Shown one piece after another: positions 50,756 through 59,421 of a stretch of DNA of 64,000 nucleotides. Source of the stretch: an uncultured Verrucomicrobiae bacterium (GTDB lineage Bacteria; Verrucomicrobiota; Verrucomicrobiia; Limisphaerales; AAA164-E04); NCBI GenBank assembly GCA_951813855.1, contig OX638380.1, forward strand, positions 698,876 to 762,875, given 5' to 3'. Under the pieces are notes generated by a model. That model searched no databases and was not told the origin of the DNA. It saw only the letters and a program-made list of their open reading frames with translations. Position numbers and translations under genes: made by a program. How positions within the stretch are numbered: position 1 is the first letter of the stretch; each line of letters starts with the position of its first letter.

Positions 50756-51277
50756 ATGCCGTCAATCGCTTCACCGCGGCGCCCTCGAACCACCGGGCCA
50801 ACCAAGTCGGATATCGCCGGGAGAGTCCGGTTCGACAACGATCATCTGCTCGTCGAGTTCGGAAAATCCGGAATCCACGGCTGGGGAGGATTCGCCCGGC
50901 AAAAACTCCGCAAAGGCAAACGAGTCATCGAATACGTCGGCGAAAAACTTACCAAGAAAGCATCCGATCGAGCGTTGCAATACGGCAATTGTTTCGTCTT
51001 TTGCGTCAACGACGAATTCGACATCGACGGCAGCGTGGCCTGGAACCCGGCGCGTTATCTCAATCATAGTTGCGCTCCGAATTGCCACCCCCAAATCCGT
51101 TCGAATCGAATCTGGATTTACGCGCTGAGAACGATCAAAGCAGGCGAGGAACTCACATACAACTACGGTCACGACCTGGAGCATTACCGCGACCGCCCCT
51201 GCCGTTGCGGCGCCGAACAATGCGCGGGATATATCGTCGCCGAAGAACATTTCGCCAGCGTACGCCCCAAATCATGA
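50756..51277 (+). CDS. SET-domain protein lysine methyltransferase
   Basis: A 173-residue protein consisting almost only of a SET domain. GIHGWGGFARQKLRKGKRVI and EYVGEKL are the N-SET strands, RYLNHSCAPNC (about 100) and the knot Tyr in EELTYNYGHD (about 135) form the AdoMet and substrate site, and a post-SET-like zinc motif CRCGAEQCAGYI closes it. Such stand-alone SET proteins are common in eukaryotes and scattered in bacteria, mainly environmental and intracellular lineages. The target is unknown. The stop overlaps the next start (ATGA), so it is coupled to the HAM1 gene. Confidence 0.92.
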   Translation: MPSIASPRRPRTTGPTKSDIAGRVRFDNDHLLVEFGKSGIHGWGGFARQKLRKGKRVIEYVGEKLTKKASDRALQYGNCFVFCVNDEFDIDGSVAWNPARYLNHSCAPNCHPQIRSNRIWIYALRTIKAGEELTYNYGHDLEHYRDRPCRCGAEQCAGYIVAEEHFASVRPKS

Positions 51278-51978
51278 ACGACCGGCCGGCCGATAATCCC
51301 TTGATCGTGGTCGCTACCGGCAATCGCCATAAAGTCCAGGAAATCTCTCGAATTCTCGGCTCCGAAATCCGGTGTCTCGGGATGCAGGAACTAGGCGAGA
51401 TCCCCCCTTGGACCGAAGACGGAACCGACTTCGCCGCCGTCGCCCGCCAAAAATGCGAGAATCTGCTCGCCTGGCTCGACGCTAACGGCGGTATAGCGAC
51501 GCTGTCCGCCCGGCCAGCGGCAACCTTTCTACTGGCCGACGATTCCGGCTTGGAAGTAGATTATCTCGACGGCGCTCCCGGCGTGCGGTCAGCCCGGTTT
51601 GCCGCCGAAGATCACAGCGAAACCAACGCCCCCGACGAACGAAACAACGCCAAACTCTTGTCCCTGCTCAAAGACGTACCCCGAGGTCGCCGGAACGCCA
51701 GATTCGTCTGTGCGCTGGCTCTGCTCCCGTACTCCCGGCCGCCGGAAAAACCGGCCCGAATTTTTACGGGTTGCTGCGAAGGCCGCATTGCACCGGAACC
51801 GGGAGGAAGCGGTGGTTTCGGGTACGATCCGCTGTTCATACCCCAAGGTTACGACCGCACTTTCGCGGAACTCGGCGAGGCGATCAAAAACCGGATATCG
51901 CACCGCGCCCGAGCCCTCGACCAACTCAAAACCTGGTTTTCTCGTCCAATTTCCGCAGCGCCGCCCCTCAACCATTGA
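51274..51978 (+). CDS. rdgB: Non-canonical purine NTP pyrophosphatase (RdgB/HAM1)
   Basis: Hydrolyses dITP, ITP and XTP to keep deaminated purines out of DNA and RNA. The 234-residue protein has VVATGNRHKVQEI at the N-terminus, FLLADDSGLEVDYLDGAPGV (catalytic Asp), RNARFVCALALL, GGSGGFGYDPLFIPQGY and the C-terminal AIKNRISHRARAL, all family signatures. ATG 51274 is preferred over the longer upstream frame; it overlaps the SET gene by 4 bp. It is longer than E. coli RdgB (197) by small insertions. Confidence 0.94.
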   Translation: MNDRPADNPLIVVATGNRHKVQEISRILGSEIRCLGMQELGEIPPWTEDGTDFAAVARQKCENLLAWLDANGGIATLSARPAATFLLADDSGLEVDYLDGAPGVRSARFAAEDHSETNAPDERNNAKLLSLLKDVPRGRRNARFVCALALLPYSRPPEKPARIFTGCCEGRIAPEPGGSGGFGYDPLFIPQGYDRTFAELGEAIKNRISHRARALDQLKTWFSRPISAAPPLNH

Positions 51979-52156
51979 TTGTCGCCGGCCCTGTTCCAGC
52001 GTGTTTTCGAATCGACCCCGGAAAACCGCCCGAAGCGTTCCAGTTCACTTGGCCGAAGTTTTCCCCGCTGGGACATCCGGCCCGGTTTCGCGACCGGCGA
52101 GAGTTCGACAGACCGGAATATGCGCCGCGAAGACGATTCGGCCCGGCACCCTATCT

Positions 52157-55100
52157 TCAGAGAGCTTCGAGGCGGATATTCCGATACCAGACGGATTGAC
52201 CGTGGTCTTGCAACCCAATATGGCCCGTGCGGGCAAAATCCTTTAGCGGCCGTCGAAATTTGTTTTTCGAACCGTCGGGATTGACTCGGGCTTGCGACCA
52301 ATCGTTCAGGTTGGCCTTGATAACTTCCTCCCCGTTGAGCCTCACCGACAGCAGCGAACCGACCGCGCGGATTACGCAACGATTCCACTCCCCGGCGGGC
52401 CGCATAGCGTTGGTCCGGGGCGCCAAGGCGTCGTAGAGGGCTCCACTGGCATGTTTGTTCAATTCTTTCTCCCCGAACGAATCGAAGACCTGCACTTCCA
52501 ACCCGCCCTGAACCGGATTGGCGGGGTCGGTGCGAATGAAGATCCCGCTGTTGCCCCCTTCGCTGATCCGAAAATCGAGACTCAATTCGAAATCGTCGTA
52601 AGCCGATTCGGTCCAAAGATAACCGCTATTCTGCCGCCGAGCCAAGTTGCCCTCTTGATCGACATGCCATCCTCCCGCTTTCCCCTGCCAGCCTTCCAGG
52701 GTTTTTCCGTCGAACAAGGCCGTTTTCCGATCCTCTTCGATTTCGCGAATCCAGAGATTCCGCCAGGCGACCTGCCAATGAGGATCTGCCCTGACCCCGT
52801 GCACTTGCAACCCGATGAATCCCTCCGAAGTCAGGGAATCTTCCACGACGGCTACCGGCACGCCGTTGACCCAAGTGCGCATCACGTCGCCGACGCATAA
52901 GATCCGGTAGTGATTCCATCCGTTCCTCTGATAAGCCGCTTTCGCCGCCGGGTCGGAACGATCCTGGCTCAGCCAACCGCGGCGCCCCTCGTCATAAATG
53001 AAACCGGCGGTCCCGTTAGCGGCGATTTCCACTTGATACCCGTGCACCCGGCCGTTGCGGTAATGCGGATAACTGTTGCTGCGAATCTGCATTCCGGAGT
53101 TCAGTTGCGGATTCATCAACCTCACTTCGAATTGCAGCTCGAAATCCCGGTATCGTTTTTCGGTGCACAAAAAGGAGTTCGGGCTTCCCTTGCTGGTCGT
53201 TCCCACAATAGTTCCGTCCACCACTTCGTAAACGGCAGCGCCGTTGATCCGCTGGAATCCGGTGAGAGTCTCGCCGTCAAAAAGAGAAACGAACCCGGCG
53301 GGAGGAGTCAGATTCGAACGATCGGTCCGAAAGGGAATCGCCGGCAATCCTTCGCGGTTACCGAGATTGCATTCCGGATTATTAGCCCAAGCGTAACGAA
53401 CCGCATCCGGTTCCGTAACTTCGGGGGAAGAAACGATCACCTTGTCGCCGTCGATTTGCGCCCCGGCCCACACGAATTTACCGTCGGGACCGGCCAACGA
53501 AAAGCCGGTAAGCTCGCCGCCGCCCAACGCGGCCAGTCCGGAGCCGACCGAATCGAATTCCAAAACGGCCGATCGGCCGCTGACGATCATCCGGGCGAAA
53601 CGAGGCCCCGAAGACACTATTTCCCGGCGATAACCGATACGCAACGCCTCCAAGGCCAATCGCCGTCCGACTTCCTGCTTGTTACGCGGGTGAATGTCGC
53701 CGGCTTCGCCAATATCGATGGCTACCGCCAGTCCGGTTTGTTCGTCGCGTTCGGCCGTTACCGCCTGCGCTTCCCGCAACGCCGCCCAAGGCGGATCGCT
53801 CGGTTGCTCAAGCCGGGGCATGAAGTTAGCCAGTTGCACGATCAAAAAAGGAAAATCACCCAATGCGAAACGATCTCGCCAGTCCCGAATCATCGTCGGC
53901 AACAGCGTGCGGTACTGCACCGGTCGGTTGGCGTTGGATTCTCCCTGATACCAAGTGGCCCCTTTGATGGCGCCGGGAATCAAGGGAGCGATCATCCCGT
54001 TATAGAGCACGCTCGCTACGTTCGGAGAAGAACCCGGCCGGGAAGGAAAAGCCTGCAACGCCGCCTTCTCGGCGCCGACTCGATATTTCCACCAACCGGC
54101 AAGCGGCTGAGCCCCCAGCAACTCTGGACTACTCAGGCCGATAGCCAGATCGGTCGGTGCCCCGTAAACGCCGCCGCCCCCGCCGGTATCCAACACCCGA
54201 ATGGCCAACACATTCTCTCCGGCGACCAAATAATCGGCAGGGACGCGGTAGGCGCGGTCCTGATTCCATTGATAGGTACTGCCGACCGGCCGGCCGTTGA
54301 CAAAAACGGTATCGACATCGTCGATCCGAGCCAATCGCAAGACCAGTTCTTGGTCCGCCCAGGTTTTCGGAATCGAAAACGTCTTGCGGAACCAGACGAT
54401 GCCGTCGAAATCCGGCAACTCGCCGTCTTCCCACAATCCCGGCAACGTCATGCGTTTCCAGGACGAATCGTCTAACGAGGTCGCGGCCCAATGGGTTAAG
54501 GCGGCCGATCCGGGGTCGTTGTTTCGCCACCAGGCATTCAGCGCTTGGGCGTAGGTCGATTGGGACTCCGTCAAACTTTTGGCCCAAGCCTCGACTTGAG
54601 CTACCGCCGGTCGAAAATCCGCCAGCGTTTTCAAACTGTCTCCACTGGTCCACGCTTCGGCCACAGTTCCGCCCCAAGTGGAGTCGATCAGTCCGATGGG
54701 CACGTTGATTTCCTGATGCAGGTGGCGTCCGAAATAATAACCGACCGCCGAAAAATCGCCGACCGTTTCGGGAGAACATACTTGCCAAGCGGCATCGAAG
54801 CTTTTCACCGGAACCGGCGAAACTTTCTTGGGCACAGTCAGGAGCCGAATCAAGGGATAATCCGCGGCGGCAATTTCCTTTTCAGGGTTCTGGGACAGAG
54901 TTACCGGCCATTCCATATTGGATTGTCCGGAACAGAGCCACACGTCGCCGATCATGACATCGTCGACCACCACGGTTTGCGACCCAGCCACTTTCAGCCG
55001 ATGCGGCCCACCGGGGTTGAACGGCCCCAATCGCACTTCCCAACGACCGGTCTCGTCGGCTTTGGCCAACATCGTCTGATGAGCCAAACTCACGACCACT

Positions 55101-55270
55101 TGTTCGCCCGGTTCGGTCCAGCCCCAAATCGGCACCGACGCTTTGCGTTGCAACACGGCATGGTCGGAAAACGACGGATGAAGAAAAGGAAGTTCCGCCT
55201 TGGTTAACAGTGGCGAAACTAAGATGCCGAGCAATCCCCACAACAGGAAGGTTTGGCCGAAACGGTTCAT
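52157..55270 (-). CDS. Sialate O-acetylesterase fused to two DUF1080 domains
   Basis: ATG 55270 follows AAGGAG and begins a signal peptide (NRFGQTFLLWGLLGILVSPL); the GTG at 55294 is less likely. The SASA esterase part has WLCSGQSNMEW (catalytic Ser), GATWYQGESNANRP, and GDIHPRNKQEVGRRLA (Asp-His). A jelly-roll insert (DTVFVNGRPVGSTYQWNQ) sits inside it. Two consecutive DUF1080 (3-keto-disaccharide hydrolase-like, concanavalin-fold) domains follow at about 655-840 (FVSLFDGETLTGFQRING) and 845-1035 (TALFDGKTLEGWQG). It should act on acetylated glycans outside the inner membrane. Total length is 1037 residues. Confidence 0.9.
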   Translation of the reverse strand: MNRFGQTFLLWGLLGILVSPLLTKAELPFLHPSFSDHAVLQRKASVPIWGWTEPGEQVVVSLAHQTMLAKADETGRWEVRLGPFNPGGPHRLKVAGSQTVVVDDVMIGDVWLCSGQSNMEWPVTLSQNPEKEIAAADYPLIRLLTVPKKVSPVPVKSFDAAWQVCSPETVGDFSAVGYYFGRHLHQEINVPIGLIDSTWGGTVAEAWTSGDSLKTLADFRPAVAQVEAWAKSLTESQSTYAQALNAWWRNNDPGSAALTHWAATSLDDSSWKRMTLPGLWEDGELPDFDGIVWFRKTFSIPKTWADQELVLRLARIDDVDTVFVNGRPVGSTYQWNQDRAYRVPADYLVAGENVLAIRVLDTGGGGGVYGAPTDLAIGLSSPELLGAQPLAGWWKYRVGAEKAALQAFPSRPGSSPNVASVLYNGMIAPLIPGAIKGATWYQGESNANRPVQYRTLLPTMIRDWRDRFALGDFPFLIVQLANFMPRLEQPSDPPWAALREAQAVTAERDEQTGLAVAIDIGEAGDIHPRNKQEVGRRLALEALRIGYRREIVSSGPRFARMIVSGRSAVLEFDSVGSGLAALGGGELTGFSLAGPDGKFVWAGAQIDGDKVIVSSPEVTEPDAVRYAWANNPECNLGNREGLPAIPFRTDRSNLTPPAGFVSLFDGETLTGFQRINGAAVYEVVDGTIVGTTSKGSPNSFLCTEKRYRDFELQFEVRLMNPQLNSGMQIRSNSYPHYRNGRVHGYQVEIAANGTAGFIYDEGRRGWLSQDRSDPAAKAAYQRNGWNHYRILCVGDVMRTWVNGVPVAVVEDSLTSEGFIGLQVHGVRADPHWQVAWRNLWIREIEEDRKTALFDGKTLEGWQGKAGGWHVDQEGNLARRQNSGYLWTESAYDDFELSLDFRISEGGNSGIFIRTDPANPVQGGLEVQVFDSFGEKELNKHASGALYDALAPRTNAMRPAGEWNRCVIRAVGSLLSVRLNGEEVIKANLNDWSQARVNPDGSKNKFRRPLKDFARTGHIGLQDHGQSVWYRNIRLEAL

Positions 55271-55617
55271 CGGCTCCTTATAGGCAATAATCACGTTTTG
55301 ACCATCATTTTCGAAATCCGGCGATCAAAAATCCCGCCGTAACGAAACTCCGAACTTTCGCCGAACCAAGAGAAAAAGCCATGATCGCGATCGGTTTTTC
55401 GGGTTGCGGCCGGTCGGCCGTCCTTTCGCCGAATCCGATTCGAGAGGCCGACTTTCTTCCCGCATCAAGCATAGCAGAGCGGAGTTGAAGTTCGGCAAGG
55501 TCTCCGCCGTAAAGTGAGAGCATCAAGCGTAAAACGCCCCGACCAATTCGGTCCTCTCGCCAGGATTCGGGATTAAAGCATCTTGAACGCCGGTCTCAAA
55601 AGTATTCCCGGTGCTGC
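55271..55617. other. Intergenic, nothing identified
   Basis: This region separates the esterase gene from the divergent sulfotransferase pseudogene; no motif or RNA recognised. Confidence 0.35.
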
Positions 55618-56642
55618 GTGCGCCTCCCCCCAGTTTTAGTCCTCAGCACTGGAAGGTGCGGTTCGACGATGATCTCCGATGTCCTGAATCGGTATCCAGA
55701 CGTTATCAGCCTCTCGGTATTTTTCCCACGTGGGACTACGGTTATTCGCCCGGTCCCAAGCGACCGGCAACTAAATGTGGCGAGCCCACCGCGAGCCGTC
55801 CCCACATTTGAATATTCATTCCCCCGACGGCCTCTCCGAATTGCGGTACCCGATCAACGATCCCCAGGCTCGCTTCTACTCGAAATTTCCTCCCCTGATC
55901 CTTTGCGTCCTGCCTCCCCATTTGACCGAGCGGCACGAAGACCTTTTCAAGGAACAAAACCGGTCGTGCGGAGTCGGCCGAACCAAACTCCCAGCGACCT
56001 AGTGCGCGATCTGTTTCACCGGTTGAGCGAGCGCTTCGATAGCAAGGTCTGGATAGATCGATCAGGAGGTTCGTTGATTACCGCCTCTCAATTGATGAGT
56101 CATTTTCCGGAAGCGCGTATCGTTCCTATCTATCGCGACGGGCGTGATACTACCCTGTCGCTCAGCAAGCATCCGGCGTTGCGCGTTAGCGTAGCCATGA
56201 CGAAAGTGCTAAACCGGCGAGAGATCGATTATTTCAAAGTCATGAATCAAACTGGTAAACTGAAGCCGAGTGACGAATCATTTCGACGTTCTGGTTTTTT
56301 GACGGTCAATTTGAAAAAATTGCCGCTAACGGAATTCGAGTATTCGGTTTTCGTCGAATTCTGGTCGGTCCTGATCAAAACCGGTCACTGCCTATTCAGA
56401 ATCTGCCCTTCGACCGCTTGCTCCAGTTGCGATACGAAATTTGCCGGGAACATCCCGAGCGGGAAATCCTCCGGCTGATTCGCTACAGCGATCTCTCGTT
56501 GAAAGACGAATCCTGGATCAAGAAAGTAGCCGACCTAACCCGCAAGCCCGCGTCCAAATTTGCCGAGCTCGCACCCGAAATCCAAGAGAAGATCGCCGAA
56601 GCTTGCCTTCCGGGCCTCAAATTACTCGACTATCCGGTTTGA
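55618..56642 (+). pseudogene. PAPS sulfotransferase-family pseudogene
   Basis: The start has the PAPS-binding loop PVLVLSTGRCGSTMISDVLN. The frame then slips: the second segment reads LRYPINDPQARFYSKFPPLI and LTERHEDLFKEQN (55850-55965), the first frame returns with VWIDRSGGSLITASQLMSHF and RIVPIYRDGRDTTLS (the 3'-phosphate loop), and a third shift at about 56395 gives FDRLLQLRYEICREHPEREI to the end at 56642. At least three frameshifts are needed for one protein of about 340 residues, so it is inactive. Sequencing errors are less likely with so many breaks. Confidence 0.8.
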
Positions 56643-56913
56643 CTTTCGATCGGATTCGGCGCCGGAGCCCTCGACCGCTCCGGCCGGCTTGCGGCCATAA
56701 CCGGTTATTGCCGCCGTCGGCGACCGGGAAAGATCGTTGCGGCATCCGGTGGCATAACCCCGGCCGGCGGAAAACCGGCCTTCGTTCGCATTTTTTTCTC
56801 GACCGGCGAACCGGAAATCGGTAAGTCACCGGTGAAAGTCTGTTCGGCGGAGCGTCCTCGGTCGCGGCGAAATCTGTCGTTACCCGGTCGCCCATCCGTT
56901 GAGCGCTGAAGCC

Positions 56914-57987
56914 ATGGCAGATTCTATCGCGCCCATACCGACCGCCCCCGAGATTCTGACGACTACGGTCGGTTCCTACCCGGTTCCCGATTGGTTGGTT
57001 TCTCATCCGACCGAACAGTCGCTGACCGATGCGATTCGGGTGGTGTTCGACATCCAGCGACAAGCGGGCATCGACCTGCCGACCGACGGCGAACTCTATC
57101 GCTTCGATCGTAATCACCCGGATACGAACGGCATGATCGATTACTTCACCGGGAGGTTCGGAGGCTGTTCGTCGGACGTCAACCGCAGCAGAACCGAAAC
57201 GTGGGAGGCTTGCGAAGCGATGCGATTTCGCGCGAAGCCAGCCGGAGTGGTACTGGAATCGCTCACCGAAGGCAGCCTCAATTTGTTGCGCGATTGCCGG
57301 CGCAGCGCCGAGTTGGCGAACGGTCCTTTCAAATTCACCATCACCAGCCCCTTCATGCTGGCCCGATCGTTGATGGACGAACACTATCACAATCTGGAAT
57401 CGCTGACTTACGTCATCGCCGATCTGCTAACCAGCCAAATCAAAGACCTGCCGGTATCCTGCCTGCAGGTGGACGAGGCCAACCTTCCCGGCAGCCCGGA
57501 ACACGCCTCGTTGGCGGCCGCGGCCATCAATCTGATTATCGACAACTACTCGGGACCTACCGCCGTTCATCTGTGCTTCGGCAACTACGGCGGTCAGACT
57601 ATCCAATCCGGGAATTGGCGGGCCTTGACGGAATTCATGAACGCCCTGCACGCCGACCACCTGGTGCTGGAATTAGCCCATCGGCCGGAAAGCGACTTGG
57701 ACGCTCTGCGCGACATCAAACCGGAAATCAAGCTGGGCATCGGCGTGGTGGACACTCGCATCAATCACGTCGAAACACCGGACGAAATCGCCCGGACCAT
57801 CGAAACTGCGGCCGCCAAATTGGGCTCCGAAAGAATCCGCTACATCCATCCGGATTGCGGATTCTGGATGCTTAAACGCTCGGTCGCCGACCGCAAGATC
57901 GCGGCCCTCAGTCAAGGCCGCGATCTGTTTCTCGCCCGCCGGGCCGAACCCGCAGACCGGAAACCGACCGGCGAATCAAGCCAGTAG
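56914..57987 (+). CDS. MetE C-terminal-like (cobalamin-independent methionine synthase family) protein
   Basis: This 357-residue single-domain TIM barrel related to the C-terminal half of MetE starts at ATG 56914, with TTG 56899 as an alternative. LTTTVGSYPVPDWL and FTITSPFMLARSL match the family. The zinc ligands appear conserved: His and Cys in HLCFGNYGG (about 219-221), Glu in LVLELAHR (about 251) and Cys in YIHPDCGFWML (about 311). It lacks the MetE N-terminal domain, as in archaeal core MetE and in related non-methionine enzymes. The methyl donor and acceptor are therefore uncertain. Its 3' end overlaps the convergent DUF1501 gene by 12 bp. Confidence 0.8.
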   Translation: MADSIAPIPTAPEILTTTVGSYPVPDWLVSHPTEQSLTDAIRVVFDIQRQAGIDLPTDGELYRFDRNHPDTNGMIDYFTGRFGGCSSDVNRSRTETWEACEAMRFRAKPAGVVLESLTEGSLNLLRDCRRSAELANGPFKFTITSPFMLARSLMDEHYHNLESLTYVIADLLTSQIKDLPVSCLQVDEANLPGSPEHASLAAAAINLIIDNYSGPTAVHLCFGNYGGQTIQSGNWRALTEFMNALHADHLVLELAHRPESDLDALRDIKPEIKLGIGVVDTRINHVETPDEIARTIETAAAKLGSERIRYIHPDCGFWMLKRSVADRKIAALSQGRDLFLARRAEPADRKPTGESSQ

Positions 57988-59415
57988 GTCTTCGATGACC
58001 CGGCCGTGCACGTCGGTCAGGCGATAGTCCCGCCCCTGAAACCGGTGGGTCAACCGGGTATGATCGAATCCGAGCAAATGCAGGATGGTGGCCTGCAAGT
58101 CGTGAATGTGGATCGGATTTTCGGCGATGGCGAAACCCAGATCGTCGGTCCGGCCGTAGTGAAACCCGCCCTTGACGCCGCCGCCGGCCATCCACATCGA
58201 ATTGCAGTCCGGATAGTGGTCCCGCCCCAGGACCTTGCTTCTGGCCGTTCGCCCTTCCCGGAAAGGCGTCCTCCCGAACTCGCCGCCCCAGACGATCAGG
58301 GTGTCGTCCAGCATCCCTCGATCCTTCAAATCGCGAATCAACGCCGCCACCGGCTTATCCATCGTGGCGCATTTTTGCGTCAGTCCTTTCGTCAATCCGG
58401 TTCCTTCGCTGGTGCCGTGAAAATCCCAGCCCCAATCGAACAGTTGCACGAAGCGGACTCCCGATTCGGCCAGGCGGCGCGCCAACAAACAGTTGTTGGC
58501 GAAACTCTCGACTCCGGGTTCGGCACCGTAGGCTTCCAGGGTTTTCTGGGATTCCCGGCTGATGTCCATCAATTCCGGAACTTCCACCTGCATGCGAAAA
58601 GCCAATTCGTATTGCGCGATTCGGGTCAGCGTTTCCGGATTGCCGAACGCCTCGGCCTGCAACCGGTTCAATTCCCCCAGGGCGTCCAAGCTCTGCCGGC
58701 GCAAGGAACGAATCATGCCCTTGGGGTCGGAAACGTATAATACCGGATCCCCTTTGGAACGGCACTGGACTCCTTGATAGACCGAAGGCAGAAATCCACT
58801 GCCGTAGGAATTATGACCGCCGTTGGGTTGGACGCCGCTGGAAATCAACACCACGAATCCCGGCATGTTCTCGTTTTCCGAACCCAAGCCGTAAGTCACC
58901 CAGGAACCCATCGACGGCCGGCCGGAACGGGAAGATCCCGTGTACACCAGCAACTCGGCCGGGGCGTGATTGAACTGATCGGTATGAACCGAATTCATGA
59001 CGCACATCTCCTCGGCGAGATCGTGGAAATTCGGGATGGCGTCGGACATCCAGGTTCCGCCGGAACCGTAACGCGCAAACTGCCGGGGAGTTCCCATCAA
59101 CTTAGGCACGCCACGGGTAAAGGCGAACGTCCGTCCCTTGAGAACCGAATCCGGGCAATCTTCTCCGTCGCGGCGAATCAATTCCGGTTTGTAATCGAAC
59201 AGGTCCAGATTGGGCGGCGAACCGGTCATGTGAAGATAGATCACCCGTTTGGACCGAGCCCGGAAATGGGGTGCTTTCGGAGCCATGGGATTCGCGGGCG
59301 AAGGCCGCGCCTGGAGGTCGCCCATCAGGCTGCCCATGGCTACGGCTCCCAAACCCAGATCCTGTAAAAAATGGCGCCGAGTCCGATGCCGCAACCAATC
59401 CAATTCCGTATTCAT
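57976..59415 (-). CDS. DUF1501 protein, Tat-exported
   Basis: A 479-residue protein with a twin-arginine signal (RTRRHFLQDLGLGAVAMGSL) and the DUF1501 alkaline-phosphatase-like fold: RVIYLHMTGSPPNLDLFDYK, HAPAELLVYTGSSRSGRPSM, GWDFHGTSEGTGLTKGL, DTLIVWGGEFGRTPF and GRDHYPDCNSMWMAGGGVKG. It lies 6 bp after the PSCyt1 gene on the same strand, the pairing seen throughout Planctomycetes and Verrucomicrobia. Biochemical function is unproven; the pair is probably a membrane-periplasm oxidation or hydrolysis system. Confidence 0.95.
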   Translation of the reverse strand: MNTELDWLRHRTRRHFLQDLGLGAVAMGSLMGDLQARPSPANPMAPKAPHFRARSKRVIYLHMTGSPPNLDLFDYKPELIRRDGEDCPDSVLKGRTFAFTRGVPKLMGTPRQFARYGSGGTWMSDAIPNFHDLAEEMCVMNSVHTDQFNHAPAELLVYTGSSRSGRPSMGSWVTYGLGSENENMPGFVVLISSGVQPNGGHNSYGSGFLPSVYQGVQCRSKGDPVLYVSDPKGMIRSLRRQSLDALGELNRLQAEAFGNPETLTRIAQYELAFRMQVEVPELMDISRESQKTLEAYGAEPGVESFANNCLLARRLAESGVRFVQLFDWGWDFHGTSEGTGLTKGLTQKCATMDKPVAALIRDLKDRGMLDDTLIVWGGEFGRTPFREGRTARSKVLGRDHYPDCNSMWMAGGGVKGGFHYGRTDDLGFAIAENPIHIHDLQATILHLLGFDHTRLTHRFQGRDYRLTDVHGRVIEDLLA

Positions 59416-59421
59416 AACCGA

